Positions 63,374 through 64,000 of a DNA stretch of 64,000 bases are shown here, piece by piece. The translations under genes were made by a program, and so were the position numbers. Under the pieces are notes generated by a model. It had not been told where the DNA came from. It worked only from the letters and a program-made list of their open reading frames with translations, and did no database searches. How positions within the stretch are numbered: position 1 is the first letter of the stretch; each line of letters opens with the position of its first letter. This stretch comes from Symbiodinium natans (taxonomy: Eukaryota > Sar > Dinophyceae > Suessiales > Symbiodiniaceae): positions 458,359-522,358 of the forward strand of contig CAJNDS010000768.1 in NCBI GenBank assembly GCA_905221605.1. The letters run 5' to 3'.

Positions 63374-64000
63374 CCCTACATATGGGCGATGGAACGGGTG
63401 TCCATTTCAATCGTTTTCTGCATCTTCAAGAGAAAAACGGACACCCCACAAGAAGGAAAAGTAACATAAGAGATAGGGAGGGAAATTGACCCTTTCCTCT
63501 CTTCTTATCTGCCATTTTTCTTATTCGCTTCAAAAAAGCAACATAAGGGAAAGGGGATTTCCTGAAGAGGAGAGAGGGGACCTATCTGTGAAAAGCAAGA
63601 ATGGTTTTTTCTAGTTCGAAAGGGAATAGGGAGAGACAAGGGAGAGATGATATGTACAGCTTTGCGCCATATTTTGTGATTCCGTCTCCTTGCTTCCTGT
63701 CTCTTCTATTCCTTGCAGCACGCTTCGAGAAACATAGCATCCTTGTTATCTTTCCTCTCTCACTTCCCTTTCCCTTCTCTTCTTCTGCTTCCTTTGAACT
63801 GATAAAACACAAGAAAGGAACTCATATGATAAAGCAGTGGAAAGGTAAGCAGAGGGTGACGCCCTGCGCGTGGACCTTACCATAATGCTCCATCATATTC
63901 CTCCTCTCGGCCTATCTCTTCTGTTCCTTTCCTTACTCTTCTCCTTCTCATAGTTCTTCCTTTTTGTTTTTCTCATGTCGAAAAGAAAGAGGGAAGGGAG
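62823..64000. repeat. Polypyrimidine/polypurine repeat, about 950-bp spacing, truncated by window end
   Basis: The block from TTCTGCTTCCTTTGAACTGA through ATGATAAAGCAGTGG, CCCTGCGCGTGGACCTT and CTCATAGTTCTTCCTTTTTG occurs at 62840-63015 and again from about 63784 to the end. GATGTCCCTTTGGATCGTTTTC (63187) and GTGTCCATTTCAATCGTTTT (63399), each followed by TGCATCTTCAAG and ending GGACACCC, form a second duplicated module of about 50 bp with short inverted ends. (CT)n lies at 63319-63370. Frames inside are repeat translations. No gene recognised. Confidence 0.85.

Overview
This window looks like repeat-dominated, gene-poor nuclear DNA from a eukaryote with plant/algal-type telomere sequence. 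The heptamer TTTAGGG, or its complement CCCTAAA, recurs in dozens of short islands in both orientations across about 60 kb. I saw no bacterial-style operon, no recognisable conserved protein, no rRNA or tRNA gene and no CRISPR array. My best guess is a dinoflagellate (Symbiodiniaceae-like). The reasons are the dispersed TTTAGGG/TTTGGGG islands, the peptides they give in conceptual translation (LNPKP, GFRVWGLGF), many homopolymer G/C runs and inverted-repeat elements. Another large-genome alga with TTTAGGG telomeres is possible, and no single feature proves the assignment.

Layout. 1-1,680 is AT-rich DNA with two diverged tandem repeat families and no heptamer islands. 1,860-30,000 is a mosaic of unique-looking sequence, heptamer islands and roughly 90-160 bp inverted-repeat (MITE-like) elements. 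30,045-31,826 is a simple-sequence block: (AC)n, a 14-mer with ACGTACGT, an 8-mer GCAGGCAC and (ACGT)n. 31,850-42,500 is mosaic again, with two blocks of a GC-rich 10-mer repeat (35.4-35.7 and 36.75-36.99 kb). 42,630-43,318 is a three-copy tandem repeat of about 256 bp, followed by an (AC)/(AAAC)/(AACAC) microsatellite. 44,400-61,050 is the densest zone of heptamer islands, with more inverted-repeat elements. 61,190-64,000 changes character: a higher-order satellite alternating AATTTAAAT tracts with G/C runs, then a 53-bp tandem repeat, then a polypyrimidine/polypurine repeat with a spacing of about 950 bp. I noticed no heptamer islands there.

At least five inverted-repeat families (here A-E) have more than one copy. 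Family A has an apparent 8-bp target duplication at one copy and a one-mismatch version at another, so these look like non-autonomous DNA transposons or introner-like elements. No transposase was recognised.

Protein-like segments, none assigned a function, occur mainly on the minus strand at 7.97-8.86, 22.7-23.1, 24.8-25.6, 28.6-28.9, 29.4-29.8, 34.0-34.2, 49.9-50.4 and 59.6-60.3 kb, and on the plus strand at 13.96-14.5, 21.8, 33.45, 39.4 and 58.1-58.6 kb. Several are split between frames, and in four cases a TTTAGGG-type block sits inside or at the split. I read them as exons or decayed gene fragments. All coding calls rest on amino-acid composition and open frames alone and carry low confidence.
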